DNA from: Acidobacteriota bacterium
GTDB lineage: Bacteria > Acidobacteriota > Vicinamibacteria > Vicinamibacterales > UBA2999
NCBI GenBank assembly: GCA_963169195.1
Contig: CAUJDN010000052.1
Coordinates: 21,370-85,369 of the forward strand
Reading direction: 5' to 3'
DNA length: 64,000 bases
Part shown: positions 9,063 through 17,726 of the stretch, piece by piece
Numbering within the stretch: the first letter of the stretch is position 1
Layout of the letters: each line of letters opens with the position of its first letter
The notes under the pieces: model-generated
Told to the model about the DNA's origin: nothing
Database searches by the model: none
The model's input: the letters and a program-made list of their open reading frames with translations, nothing else
Position numbers and translations under genes: made by a program

Positions 9063-10229
9063 ATGGCCCGATCCATGGTGAGAACGCTCGCGCTTGCTCT
9101 CGTGCTGGCCTGCGGCACGGCGCTGGCCGCGCAGGACGTGTTCCGCTCGGCCCTGCACGACTACCGGCTCGTGACCTATGCCGAGGGCCTCGTGCAGCCG
9201 TGGTCCCTGGCCTTCCTGCCCGGCGGCGACGCGCTGGTCACCGAGCGGCCTGGCCGGCTGCGCGTCATCCGACAGGGGAAGCTCCTGCCCAATGCCGTTG
9301 AGGGCGTGCCCGACGTGCTCCACCAGGGCCAGGGCGGCCTGCTCGAGGTGGCGCCGCATCCGGACTTCGCGACGAACCGGATGCTCTACCTCACCTACTC
9401 GAAGCCGCAGGGCGAGAAACAGTCCACGACCGCGCTCATCCGCGGGCGCTTCGAGAACGATCGGCTCACCGGCGTGCAGCAGCTCTTCGAGTCGGTGTCG
9501 AGGGGTCGCGGGCACTACGGCGGCAAGATCGCCTTCGACGGGAAGGGCTTCCTCTACCTCACCCTGGGTGACCGGCAGGTGCCGCCCGAAGGCAACCTCG
9601 AGGCGCACCCCGCGCAGGACCTCACCAACCACCACGGCACCATCGTCCGCCTGCACGACGATGGGCGCGTGCCCGCGGACAACCCGTTCGTGAACCGCAC
9701 GGGCGCGAAGCCGGAGATCTGGAGCTACGGCCACCGCAACGTCCAGGGCATTGCCATCGATCACGCCACCGGCGACGTCTGGGCCAACGAGCACGGCCCG
9801 CAGGGCGGCGACGAGCTGAACCGCATCCAGCCGGGGAAGAACTACGGCTGGCCCGTGGTCGGCTTCGGCGTGAACTACACCACGGGCAAGGCCATCCACG
9901 AGGGCACGCTCCGCGAGGGGATGGAGCCGCCAACCAATGTCTGGGTGCCGTCGATTGGCATCTCGGGACTGATCATCTACACGGGCGACAAGTTCCCCGC
10001 GTGGCGGGGCAACATCTTCTCGGGCGGCATGGCCGGCCAGCAGCTCGCGCGGCTCACCATGAAGGGCTACACCGTGGCGAACGTCGAGACGCTCGTGCAG
10101 GGCCAGGGCCGCATCCGCGATGTGCGCCAGGGGCCCGACGGCTACATCTACCTGGTCATCGAGGACCGCGACGTGAAGCCGACGTCGATCTACCGCATGG
10201 AACCGGTGGAACGGACGACGGTCAGATAG
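9063..10229 (+). CDS. PQQ-dependent sugar dehydrogenase (soluble aldose dehydrogenase type)
   Basis: 388 residues with a Sec signal peptide (cleavage near ALAA-QD, about 24) and a six-bladed GSDH propeller. Landmarks are LAFLPGGDALVTERPGRL, GGLLEVAPHPDF, the active-site region GHYGGKIAFDGKG, YGHRNVQGIA, NEHGPQGGDELN and GKNYGWPV. Relatives such as YliI/Asd oxidise aldoses in the periplasm with PQQ and Ca2+. GAGGTGA lies five bases before the ATG, preferred over a GTG nine bases earlier. A second, more divergent family member is at 15.8 kb. Confidence 0.92.
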   Translation: MARSMVRTLALALVLACGTALAAQDVFRSALHDYRLVTYAEGLVQPWSLAFLPGGDALVTERPGRLRVIRQGKLLPNAVEGVPDVLHQGQGGLLEVAPHPDFATNRMLYLTYSKPQGEKQSTTALIRGRFENDRLTGVQQLFESVSRGRGHYGGKIAFDGKGFLYLTLGDRQVPPEGNLEAHPAQDLTNHHGTIVRLHDDGRVPADNPFVNRTGAKPEIWSYGHRNVQGIAIDHATGDVWANEHGPQGGDELNRIQPGKNYGWPVVGFGVNYTTGKAIHEGTLREGMEPPTNVWVPSIGISGLIIYTGDKFPAWRGNIFSGGMAGQQLARLTMKGYTVANVETLVQGQGRIRDVRQGPDGYIYLVIEDRDVKPTSIYRMEPVERTTVR

Positions 10230-10230
10230 C

Positions 10231-10270
10231 GGGTGCGGGCAGGTGCGGACACGTGCGGGCGCGTGCGGGC
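10231..10270. repeat. Decamer tandem array, unit close to ggtgcgggca, four copies
   Basis: Four consecutive ten-base units (variants of ggtgcgggca) start directly after the stop codon of the sugar dehydrogenase. The same unit in the other orientation forms an array near 50.8 kb. Confidence 0.8.
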
Positions 10271-10325
10271 GGGGTTGCCTTCTGTGACCGCGTGAGCACC
10301 TGACGCCGGCGATGGCGGTGTCAGA

Positions 10326-11453
10326 TCACGTGCGCGCGGGCGGGCGCCGGGCGTGGTGCGCGGCCAGTGACGATTGCACCATCACGAATTCCCCGACGTT
10401 GTCCGGGGTGACGAGGCCGACGACGCGGCCATCCTGGACGACGGCGCCAATGCGCGATCCCGTGGTCTGCAGGGTCTGGAAGACCGACTCCAGCATGTCG
10501 TTCGCGTCCACGACGGGCACGTCGCGCCGCATCACGTCGCCCACGGCCACCGCGTCTCCCCGCTGGGCGAGGGCCCCCTGGAGATCGCGCAACGTCAGGA
10601 CGCCGACGACCTGCCGATCGCTCATCACCGGGAAGTCCTGCTGCGTGCCCGTGAGCAGCAGCTCCACGGCGCGCTTCAGCGGATCGTCCGGCGCCAGGGG
10701 GTGGAACTCGGTGATCATCGCGCGGCTGACGGGAATGCCGCCCAGGGCGGACTTCATCTGCACGACGCTGGCTTCCTGCGCCGCGCCAATCCAGACGAAG
10801 AGCGCGATGAAGATGAGGAACGGGTTGCCCGCCGTGAGGCCGAAGAACCCGAAGAGGAACGCCATGCTCTGGCCCAGCGTGGCCGCAATCTGCGTCGCCT
10901 GCGTGTAATCCATGCGCGTGGCCAGCAGCGCGCGAACCACGCGTCCGCCATCCATGGGGAACGCAGGCAGCAGGTTGAACCCGACGAGGAACGCGTTGAC
11001 CAGCATGAGCCGCTCGAGGAACGGCCCCTGGACCACGTTCACCTCCTCGATGGGCGCGAGGCTCGACGTGGTCCACAGCCACGCGTAGAGGAGGCCGGCA
11101 ATCACCACGTTGACGGCCGGGCCGGCCAGCGCCACCCAGAGCTCCTGGATCGGATCGCTCGGCATCCGCTCGAGCCTGGCGACCCCGCCAATCGGGAGCA
11201 GCGTGATGTCCTTCGTCCTGATCCCGTAGCGGCGGGCCGTCAGCGCGTGTCCCAGCTCGTGGAGGACCACGCACGCGAAGAGGGCCAGGATGAAGACGAT
11301 GCCGCCGATGACGGCCGCGACCGTCCGGCCGAGCATCCAGTGCTGCCATCCCACGAAAGCGAGCAGCAGCAGGAAGGTCGGGTGCATGTACACCGCGATG
11401 CCCGCGAGCGAGCCGAGCCGCCAGGTCAGCGGGGGCAACGGATCCTTGGCCAC
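10326..11453 (-). CDS. Site-2 protease family (M50) intramembrane metalloprotease with CBS pair
   Basis: 375 residues. The zinc motif HELGH is at 65-69 and the second metal motif is in NLLPAFPMDGGR (Asp168), both inside hydrophobic segments, so the catalytic core is complete. Six or so TM segments (about 15-220) precede two CBS domains (about 240-300 and 305-355), which in this SpoIVFB-like subgroup bind adenine nucleotides and tune activity. It would cleave a membrane-spanning regulator; no anti-sigma factor gene is adjacent to name the substrate. Confidence 0.92.
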   Translation of the reverse strand: MAKDPLPPLTWRLGSLAGIAVYMHPTFLLLLAFVGWQHWMLGRTVAAVIGGIVFILALFACVVLHELGHALTARRYGIRTKDITLLPIGGVARLERMPSDPIQELWVALAGPAVNVVIAGLLYAWLWTTSSLAPIEEVNVVQGPFLERLMLVNAFLVGFNLLPAFPMDGGRVVRALLATRMDYTQATQIAATLGQSMAFLFGFFGLTAGNPFLIFIALFVWIGAAQEASVVQMKSALGGIPVSRAMITEFHPLAPDDPLKRAVELLLTGTQQDFPVMSDRQVVGVLTLRDLQGALAQRGDAVAVGDVMRRDVPVVDANDMLESVFQTLQTTGSRIGAVVQDGRVVGLVTPDNVGEFVMVQSSLAAHHARRPPART

Positions 11454-11532
11454 GCCTACAGCATAACGTCAGCGACAGGCCCTCGAGGCGGAGGGGCCAC
11501 CAGCACGAGGCGGCCCGCTCCGGCGGGGCCCG

Positions 11533-12000
11533 TCACCGCGCGGCCGCCAGCGTGGAGACGTAGGAGCCCGGCGCGAGCCTGGACGCGATCGACAGCCGGT
11601 TCCATGCGTTGATGGTGGCGACCAGCAGCGTGAGGTTCGACAGTTCCCGATCGTCGAAGTGCCGCCGGCACTGGTCGTACACTTCGTCCGGCACGTGCCC
11701 CTCGGCCACGAACGTCACCGCCTCGGCCCAGTCCAGGGCGGCGCGCTCGCGGTCGCTGTAGTACGGGCACTCGCGCCACGCGTCGAGGGAATAGAGGCGC
11801 GGCTCGTGCTCGCCGAGCGCCCGCAGGTCCTTCCAGTGCATGTCGATGCAATACGCGCAGCCGTTCAGCTGCGAGGCGCGCAGCTTCACCAGGTGCAGCA
11901 GGATGGGTTCGAGCCCGCAGCCCTCGAGGTACGTCTCGAGGGCGTCCATGGCCGCGTAGACGCCGGGCGCAGCCTTGCTGTAGTCGAATCGTTGATCCAT
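11533..12000 (-). CDS. Carboxymuconolactone decarboxylase / AhpD-like alkylhydroperoxidase
   Basis: 155 residues. The AhpD-type redox motif CAYCIDMH is present (CxxCxxxH) in the expected helix, so thiol peroxidase activity is plausible. The N terminus MDQRFDYSKAAPG and the C-terminal LVATINAWNRLSIASR follow the common stand-alone family. A GAGGTGA sequence lies inside the end of the upstream DoxX-like gene, six bases before this ATG, so the two are probably co-transcribed. It likely protects against organic peroxides in the cytoplasm. Confidence 0.9.
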   Translation of the reverse strand: MDQRFDYSKAAPGVYAAMDALETYLEGCGLEPILLHLVKLRASQLNGCAYCIDMHWKDLRALGEHEPRLYSLDAWRECPYYSDRERAALDWAEAVTFVAEGHVPDEVYDQCRRHFDDRELSNLTLLVATINAWNRLSIASRLAPGSYVSTLAAAR

Positions 12001-12007
12001 GGCGGGT

Positions 12008-12307
12008 TCACCTCGATGCGTCCGGCGCGTGCCGCGGCCTCGAGGCCAGCAGCAGCGCGCCTGCCGACGCGGAGAAGACCGAATAGTCCATCGGCGACTT
12101 CAGTCCGAACGAAATGGCCATCGCGGTGCCGAAGATGGCCAGCAGCACGGCGCTGCCAAGGGCAGGCATGAACGCGTTCACCTCCGCAGTGTAGGCGACG
12201 AACCGCGCGAAGGCGTCACCCCACGGGGCCCCCGTCCACAGGCCGAACCGCCCGGCCACCGCCGACAGGAAGGCGGCGCCGAGCGCGAGACGAGCGTAGC
12301 GTTCCAC
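12008..12307 (-). CDS. DoxX-like membrane protein, short form
   Basis: 99 residues from a GTG start (ERYARLALGAAFLSAVAGRFGLW). The N terminus and the C terminus (FGLKSPMDYSVFSASAGALLLA) fit the DoxX family, but the stretch between NAFMPAL and LLAIFGTAMAIS is about 40 residues shorter than usual. One of the four TM helices therefore appears to be missing. The frame stays open, so a product may be made, but a deletion derivative is more likely. It sits between the OMP gene and the AhpD-like gene on the same strand with short gaps. The GTG has no strong ribosome-binding site. Confidence 0.6.
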   Translation of the reverse strand: MERYARLALGAAFLSAVAGRFGLWTGAPWGDAFARFVAYTAEVNAFMPALGSAVLLAIFGTAMAISFGLKSPMDYSVFSASAGALLLASRPRHAPDASR

Positions 12308-12333
12308 GAAGCCGCCGTCGCCAGGGATGACGC

Positions 12334-13230
12334 TCAGCGGCCGACGATGATCTTGAACCGGAAGGTCGTGCCGCCCAGGTCCGTCTCTTCGAAGACCGCT
12401 CCAATCCCCGTGTCGCCCAGGCCGTCGGGCACGCCGGCCCACTGGACCTCGCCGGCGAGCCAGATGAACGGCGCCACGCGGAGCTCGAGGCCGCCGCCGA
12501 CGTGGTATCCGATGTGCCCCTCGCGGACGCTGCCGCTGGTGAGCGTGGGCGCGTCCTCTTCCAGCACGTGCCAGCCGAGACCGCCACCGGCGTATCCGGC
12601 AAGGCGGTTGCGCGTCGGCTGTCGATACCCGACGGTCACCTGGATTGGCGTGATGGTGACCGCATTCGGAATCGCGGTTCGGAAGAGCTGGGAGCCCGAG
12701 GCGATCACGCGATGCCCGGTTTCCTCGAAGCGCTCGATACCCGCCTGCAGGAACAGCCCCCGCCTGAACACCACCTGTGCGCCGCCGCCAATCACGGTGC
12801 CGAAGGGGCTCTCCAGGATGGCCTCGAAGCTGTCCTGGGCTGTGAAGAGCGACCCTCCGAACTGGCCGAAGGCACGGATCATCACGTCGCCGCCCCGTTC
12901 CACACGCGACCCCGGCCTCGGGTCCAGGAACTCGACAGCGGTCTCGGCGACCCAGCCGCGGGCCCACGACACGCCGGGTGTGCCCGGCGCCGTCTTCACC
13001 TCGATCCATCGGCCAGCCTGCTGTCCCGCCTCCAGGACGGTGCCCGCGGCCACACGGCCAAGGACGACGCTGTCGCCGCGCGGTCGCTCCATGACGGGCG
13101 TCGCGCGCGTGATGCGGGCGCGCGTGGGCGTCTGTGCCCCTGCGTCGGCCGCCACGAGGGGCGCCAGGAGCAGCAGCATCGCTGCGAGTGCGCAGGAAAG
13201 GAGTCGCGTTCGAGGCACGTTGGCGTCCAT
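12334..13230 (-). CDS. Exported SH3-domain plus outer-membrane beta-barrel-like protein
   Basis: 298 residues. A Sec signal (about 1-30, ending ADAGAQ) is followed by a bacterial SH3-like domain (about 35-100, RATPVMERPRGDSVVLGRVAAGTVLE... WIEVK). The rest has alternating amphipathic strands rich in aromatic and Gly residues and ends in FRFKIIVGR, as in small outer-membrane beta-barrels. Function is unknown; a peptidoglycan-contacting porin-like or adhesin-like role would be inference. Its ATG overlaps the stop of the upstream lipoprotein gene (TGATG), so the two are translationally coupled. Confidence 0.75.
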   Translation of the reverse strand: MDANVPRTRLLSCALAAMLLLLAPLVAADAGAQTPTRARITRATPVMERPRGDSVVLGRVAAGTVLEAGQQAGRWIEVKTAPGTPGVSWARGWVAETAVEFLDPRPGSRVERGGDVMIRAFGQFGGSLFTAQDSFEAILESPFGTVIGGGAQVVFRRGLFLQAGIERFEETGHRVIASGSQLFRTAIPNAVTITPIQVTVGYRQPTRNRLAGYAGGGLGWHVLEEDAPTLTSGSVREGHIGYHVGGGLELRVAPFIWLAGEVQWAGVPDGLGDTGIGAVFEETDLGGTTFRFKIIVGR

Positions 13231-14222
13231 CACTTGTGTGGCGACGTGAGCGTCTTGGTGGAGGTGGCGACGGCCGTCGCCGATCCGGCAGCGGCCGTGG
13301 CGTCGCGTGCCGCGGCTGCCGGGCCGGTCGTGCGTTCGAAGACCGTGATCAGGGTGCCGCTGCCGCGCCCGCCCTGATCGCCCGATCCGGTGAACGTGCC
13401 CGTGAAGATCTGCACGCTGCCGCCCGCGTTCACCCGCACCGTGTAGTTCGTCCGGTCGACGCCGCAGCTGCTCCAGTAGTCCACGCGCACGGTGTACTCG
13501 CCGCGCGGCGCGCGCCCAACCGGCCAGGTGATGTTCTCGTTGCGCACGCCGTCGATGGAGCAGCCTGCGTTCGAGTCGAGGTCCAGCGAGCCGCCGCTGG
13601 CCGCCGTCCGGTTCGCGTAATAGACCTCCTCGCCGGACGGGTCCACGACGTGCAGGTCGACATCGCTGTCCGCGTCCCACGACAGCGTCACCTGCACGTC
13701 GCCGGTGCCCACCGACGCGACGGTGGTGGACAAACCCGCGTAGGGACCGATGGCGCCCGATGGATCCGCCACGGCGAACCGGAAGTCCAGCTCGCTCAGC
13801 GGGATCGCCTGCGGGAAGGTGAGAAGGACCGCGGCCGTGGTGAGTGGCGCGGGCAGGCGCAGCTCGAAGTACCCGTCGATGCCGCCGGCGGCTTCGGAGG
13901 CCAGACTCACGGACCTGCCCTCCACGTACACGTACACCGCCTGGAAGGGTGACGAGGCAGCGACGACCGCCGACAGCGTGCCGCCGTTCACCACGGTCGG
14001 GTTGCCGGAGACGGTGATCTCCGGGCCGCCGGCGGGCGCGGGCGCCGCGCCCGGCCGAGACGCCGCGCGCGCGGTCGCCACTTCGACGGAACTCACGAGG
14101 CTGGTCAGATCGAGCGACGGCAGATCGGACGGCGAGATGGGGGAATCGGGGCCCCCGTTGCAGCTCGTCAGCGCCAGCAGCGCCGACGCGGCAAGGACGA
14201 GCCCATGGCGCGTTCGCGGCAT
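13230..14222 (-). CDS. Lipoprotein with YfaP/DUF2135-like domain
   Basis: 330 residues starting MPRTRHGLVL with a lipobox LALTSC, so probably an anchored lipoprotein. The middle (about 65-160) resembles an Ig-like or cell-surface beta domain. Residues about 185-290 match the YfaP/DUF2135 pattern: DADSDVDLHVVDPSGEEVYYANR, then ENITWPVGRAPRGEYTVRVDYWSSCG. The C-terminal 40 residues are low-complexity Ala/Thr. The frame extends 55 codons upstream, but that part is Arg-rich and would hide the signal peptide. It begins a minus-strand gene run with the OMP, DoxX and AhpD genes. Confidence 0.75.
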   Translation of the reverse strand: MPRTRHGLVLAASALLALTSCNGGPDSPISPSDLPSLDLTSLVSSVEVATARAASRPGAAPAPAGGPEITVSGNPTVVNGGTLSAVVAASSPFQAVYVYVEGRSVSLASEAAGGIDGYFELRLPAPLTTAAVLLTFPQAIPLSELDFRFAVADPSGAIGPYAGLSTTVASVGTGDVQVTLSWDADSDVDLHVVDPSGEEVYYANRTAASGGSLDLDSNAGCSIDGVRNENITWPVGRAPRGEYTVRVDYWSSCGVDRTNYTVRVNAGGSVQIFTGTFTGSGDQGGRGSGTLITVFERTTGPAAAARDATAAAGSATAVATSTKTLTSPHK

Positions 14223-14385
14223 CACCCTCGTTATCGGCACGGTGGGCGATGGCAGCACCCTTGACCGTGAAGGCTGAGTGGCGCGCGCCCGGGCTCGTGC
14301 ACGCATGTTCACGGCGTGGCGCTCGAACGCATCACGACCGGCTGCCCTGCTGCCGATTCCGGGGAATCGGATAGTGTCTTGTTCC

Positions 14386-15657
14386 ATGACTGCGATGACG
14401 CGACGAACGTTCCTCGAGGCTGGCGTGGGCGTGGCGATGGCGCCGGCCGCGAGCGCGCCGGTCGACGCTGCCCGTGCCTCGCGACAGGCCGCCCCTGCCC
14501 TGGCCGCCGGCCTCCCCGACGTCGTCGTGGTGGGCGCGGGCGCGTTTGGCGTGTGGACCGCGCTGACGCTGCGCGAGCGCGGGGCGAGGGTGACGCTGCT
14601 CGACGCCTATGGTCCCGGCCACCCGCGAGCCACGTCGTGCGACGAAGTGCGGCAAATCCGGATGAGCTACGGCGCCCGCGAAGTCTACTCGCGCCTGGCG
14701 ATGAACGCGCTCCAGCGATGGAGAGCGCGGGAAGAGGAGTTCGGACGGAAGCTGCTCTTCCCGGGCGGCCGCCTGGTGATGCGGCGCGCCTGGAACAAGG
14801 AACTCGAGGACCAGAAGGCGATCTTCGATCGGCTGTCGCTCGCGTACGAGGTGCTGCAGCCCGAGGAGATGACGAAGCGCTATCCGCAGGTGGGCTTCGA
14901 GGGCGTGGGCGTGGGTTTCCTCGACATCAATGCGGGCCTCCTGAAAGCGCGTGAGGCCATCGTGACCATCACGGAGACCTTCGAGCGGAAGGGCGGCGGA
15001 ATCCGGCTGGCGCGCGCCATGCCTGGCACCGCCGCGGGACGCACGCTGCAGGACGTGACGATCGACGGCGGCGGCGCACTGTCCGCGGGCGCGTTCGTCT
15101 TCGCCTGCGGCCCGTGGCTGCGGCATGTGTTCCCCGCTCTCCTCGGGAAGGTCATCACCACCGCGCGCATCGAGATCGCCTACATCGGTTCACCCGCGGG
15201 CGATTCCAGGTACCGCCAGGGCGTGCTGCCGAACCTCTCGGAGGAGGGCACGTTTCCCGGCGCGCCGGCCAGCGAGGTCTCCTACACGCAGTCGGACATC
15301 GATGCAGGCCTCAAGATCGCGCGCGGCGGTCCGCGCCTGCCCATCGACCTCGACCGCGACGAGCGGATTGTCTCGGCGTGGCAGATCCATCGCATTCACG
15401 AGTACGTGCGCGTGCGCTTCCCCGGGCTGAGGGAGCCCATCGTGGCCAGTCGTGTGTGCCAGTCGGACGCGGCGCCGGACGGCCATTTCGTCCTCGATCG
15501 CCATCCCGGCTACGACAACGTGTGGATCGCCGGTGGGGGATCGGGGCACGGCTTCAAGCATGGCCCGATGGTGGGTGAGTACATGGCAGACCGCGTGACG
15601 GGCCAACCGGCAGCGCCCGAGCTGGAGAGACTATTCTCGCTGGCGGGACGGGTCTGA
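14386..15657 (+). CDS. Exported FAD-dependent oxidoreductase (DAO / sarcosine-oxidase-like)
   Basis: 423 residues. The N terminus TRRTFLEAGVGVAMAPAASA is a Tat-type signal. The FAD-binding Rossmann motif VVVVGAGAFGVWTALTLRERG (GxGxxG) follows at about 45, then the DAO domain to the C-terminal GGGSGHGFKHGPMVGEYMA, where sarcosine oxidases bind the flavin isoalloxazine. Likely substrates are N-methyl or secondary amino acids. A second ATG nine bases downstream is an alternative start. The gene diverges from the YfaP-like lipoprotein gene. Confidence 0.88.
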   Translation: MTAMTRRTFLEAGVGVAMAPAASAPVDAARASRQAAPALAAGLPDVVVVGAGAFGVWTALTLRERGARVTLLDAYGPGHPRATSCDEVRQIRMSYGAREVYSRLAMNALQRWRAREEEFGRKLLFPGGRLVMRRAWNKELEDQKAIFDRLSLAYEVLQPEEMTKRYPQVGFEGVGVGFLDINAGLLKAREAIVTITETFERKGGGIRLARAMPGTAAGRTLQDVTIDGGGALSAGAFVFACGPWLRHVFPALLGKVITTARIEIAYIGSPAGDSRYRQGVLPNLSEEGTFPGAPASEVSYTQSDIDAGLKIARGGPRLPIDLDRDERIVSAWQIHRIHEYVRVRFPGLREPIVASRVCQSDAAPDGHFVLDRHPGYDNVWIAGGGSGHGFKHGPMVGEYMADRVTGQPAAPELERLFSLAGRV

Positions 15658-15673
15658 GGCGCTCGCGGCGTAC

Positions 15674-15736
15674 GGGCCTTCGCTGCGCTCAGGTGGGCCC
15701 TCGCGTTGCTCGGGTGGGCGCTCGCTGCGCTCGCGT
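15674..15736. repeat. Three tandem copies of a 21-bp repeat
   Basis: Three back-to-back 21-base units of the form gggcNctcgctgcgctcNggt fill the short gap between the FAD oxidoreductase and the next dehydrogenase gene. Each unit contains the internal near-palindrome ctcgctgcgctcg. It has no coding start and no terminator-like T tract. Confidence 0.85.
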
Positions 15737-15769
15737 GGGAGCGTGTCGGCGCCACGGTAGAATGCGGGG

Positions 15770-17230
15770 ATGGCGCGTATCGGCATCCCTGGCCTGCTCA
15801 TCGCAGCCTTCTTCGCGACCGCGGCGATGTTCGCTCAGGTGCCGGCGCAGTCCGCATCGCAGGCGCCTGCAGCGCCCGGGCCCGGCCAGACCGACGATCC
15901 ATTCCCCGGGCCCATTCCAGCCACCGAGGGCGTCATCCGCGTGAACGTGGCGGAGTTCGCCGCGCTCCCCGACATCGACGGCGTGGCCGCGCGCATGATG
16001 AACCTGGTGGACGAGCCTGGCACGAAGCGCCTCTTCGTGAACGACATGCGCGGGCCCCTCTACCGCGTCAGCTACGACGGCAAGGCGGTGGCGCTCTACC
16101 TCGACGTGAACGCGCCCGCATGGGGACACTCCGTGCAGTCCGCGGGCCGCGAGCGCGGCTTCCAGAGCTTCACGTTCCACCCGCAGTTCGGGCGGCCGGG
16201 CACGCCCGGCTTCGGCAGGTTCTACACCTACCAGGACGTCATCGAGATCTCGCCGACCCCCGACTTCCTCCCCTCCGGCGGGGACACGCCGACGCACGAC
16301 ACGGTGCTCCTCGAGTGGACGGCGAAGACGCCCGGCGCCCCGGCCTACGACGGCGGCGCGCCGAAGGTGTTGTTCCGGATGCGACAACCCTTCGCCAACC
16401 ACAACGCCGGTCACATCGCGTTCAACCCGCTGGCCTCGCCCGGCAGCCCCGAGTTCGGGCTGTTGTACCTGGGCGTGGCCGACGGCGGCAGTGGCGGCGA
16501 CCCGTTCAACATGGCGCAGAACCTCGGGTCCGCGTTTGGCAAGCTGTTCCGCATCGATCCGCTCGGGACCAACAGCCGCAACAAGCGGTACGGCATCCCC
16601 GCGGGCAACCCGCTCGTGAACACGCCCGGCGCGCTGCCGGAGATCTACGCCTATGGCATCCGCAACACGCAGCACTTCGCGTGGGACCCGAAGAACGGCA
16701 ACATGTTCCTCGCCGACATCGGCCAGAACATCATCGAGAAGGTGTCGCTCGTGACCGCCGGCGCGAACCTCGGGTGGAACGTGTGGGAGGGCAGCTACCG
16801 CTTCATCAGCCGATCCGCTGTCGCCGCCGAGGGGCGGCGCGCCGACCCGAAGGTGACCTACCCGGTCGTGGAGTACGGGCAGATCGACCCGCTGCTCCAG
16901 TCGCAGGCCGCGGCCAACGGCGTGATCGTGTATCGGGGCAGCCAGCTGAAGCCGATCGGAAACCTCGTGCTCTTCACCGACATGCCGAGCGGCGAGATCT
17001 TCTACTTCAGCGCCGACAGGCTGCCGCAGGGCGGTCAGGACGCGATTCGCCGGGTGCTGCTCCGCTGGCACGGAGCCGACCGCACCGTGCTGCAGGTCAT
17101 CCAGGAGAAGAACGTCGCGCAGGGAAAGAAACCCGCCACGCGCGCCGATCTGCGATTGTCGATGGCGCTCGACAACCAGGTGTTCCTGCTCAACAAGGGC
17201 GACGGCGTCATCCGCCGGCTCGTGCCCTGA
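15770..17230 (+). CDS. Exported PQQ-dependent glucose/sorbosone dehydrogenase-like protein
   Basis: 486 residues: a signal peptide (about 1-28), a Pro/Ala-rich linker, then a GSDH-type propeller (about 60-430). Landmarks include GFQSFTFHPQF, NAGHIAFNP, DGGSGGDPFNMAQN, GIRNTQHFAWDP and GANLGWNVWEGSY. The C terminus lacks an attached cytochrome domain. It shares the fold with the gene at 9.1 kb but little direct sequence. Expected role: periplasmic sugar or aldehyde oxidation with PQQ. A stable hairpin follows three bases after the stop codon. Confidence 0.88.
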   Translation: MARIGIPGLLIAAFFATAAMFAQVPAQSASQAPAAPGPGQTDDPFPGPIPATEGVIRVNVAEFAALPDIDGVAARMMNLVDEPGTKRLFVNDMRGPLYRVSYDGKAVALYLDVNAPAWGHSVQSAGRERGFQSFTFHPQFGRPGTPGFGRFYTYQDVIEISPTPDFLPSGGDTPTHDTVLLEWTAKTPGAPAYDGGAPKVLFRMRQPFANHNAGHIAFNPLASPGSPEFGLLYLGVADGGSGGDPFNMAQNLGSAFGKLFRIDPLGTNSRNKRYGIPAGNPLVNTPGALPEIYAYGIRNTQHFAWDPKNGNMFLADIGQNIIEKVSLVTAGANLGWNVWEGSYRFISRSAVAAEGRRADPKVTYPVVEYGQIDPLLQSQAAANGVIVYRGSQLKPIGNLVLFTDMPSGEIFYFSADRLPQGGQDAIRRVLLRWHGADRTVLQVIQEKNVAQGKKPATRADLRLSMALDNQVFLLNKGDGVIRRLVP

Positions 17231-17232
17231 GG

Positions 17233-17253
17233 ACGCGCGCTTCCGGCGCGCGT
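17233..17253 (+). terminator. Terminator-like hairpin
   Basis: An 8-bp perfect GC stem (acgcgcgc/gcgcgcgt) with loop ttccg lies immediately after the dehydrogenase stop codon. There is no U tract, so it could equally be an mRNA 3' stabiliser. Confidence 0.5.
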
Positions 17254-17306
17254 AGGCCGCTGCGCGGTGGGCTGCGCTGAACCGCCCGGCGGTGGGCGTG
17301 TGCCCG

Positions 17307-17726
17307 CTAGGCGCGACCGTGCAAGCGGCGTCGCACGGCCGCGACGAAGGCGTCGAGGTCGCCCAGGTGGTGGCTGAGGATATCGGCCACGACCTCGAGA
17401 TCGACGTCGTCATAGCCGTGGACCAGGATGTTCCGGAATCCCGCCATGTTGCGGAGCGTGCCGGCGAGCGCCTCGTCGAGCCAGCCGTCCTGCAGCAGCA
17501 GGTCGAACAGTTCCCGGTTCGTGCGTGGCTCGCCAAGGCGTCGGTCCGACACGATGTGCGACGCCACGTCGAGCGCGGCCTGGATGGCGATCTGCAGGGT
17601 GTGTTCGACGAAGCGCTGCTCTCGGACGTCGACGGCCAGGGCCTCAGGTCTCGCCAGCCGGCGCAACTCCGAGAGGCATGTCTCGACGAGTGCCAGCTTC
17701 TTGGCGAGGAGGTCAGGGTCCGTCAC
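17307..17726 (-). CDS. hepT: HepT-like ribonuclease toxin (DUF86)
   Basis: 139 residues, all-helical HEPN fold. The RNase motif Rx4HxY is exact (Arg98-NILV-His103-Gly-Tyr105). HepT toxins cleave RNA, and in studied pairs the cognate MntA nucleotidyltransferase AMPylates the Tyr of this motif to silence it. The gene overlaps mntA by four bases (ATGA), so synthesis is coupled with the antitoxin made first. HEPN-family helix 2 (HTLQIAIQAALDVASHIVSD) is intact. Confidence 0.92.
   Translation of the reverse strand: MTDPDLLAKKLALVETCLSELRRLARPEALAVDVREQRFVEHTLQIAIQAALDVASHIVSDRRLGEPRTNRELFDLLLQDGWLDEALAGTLRNMAGFRNILVHGYDDVDLEVVADILSHHLGDLDAFVAAVRRRLHGRA

Noticed and set aside
12308..13009. Upstream extension of the DoxX-like frame on the minus strand
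   Set aside because: The extension lies in another frame of the SH3/OMP gene and has shadow composition.
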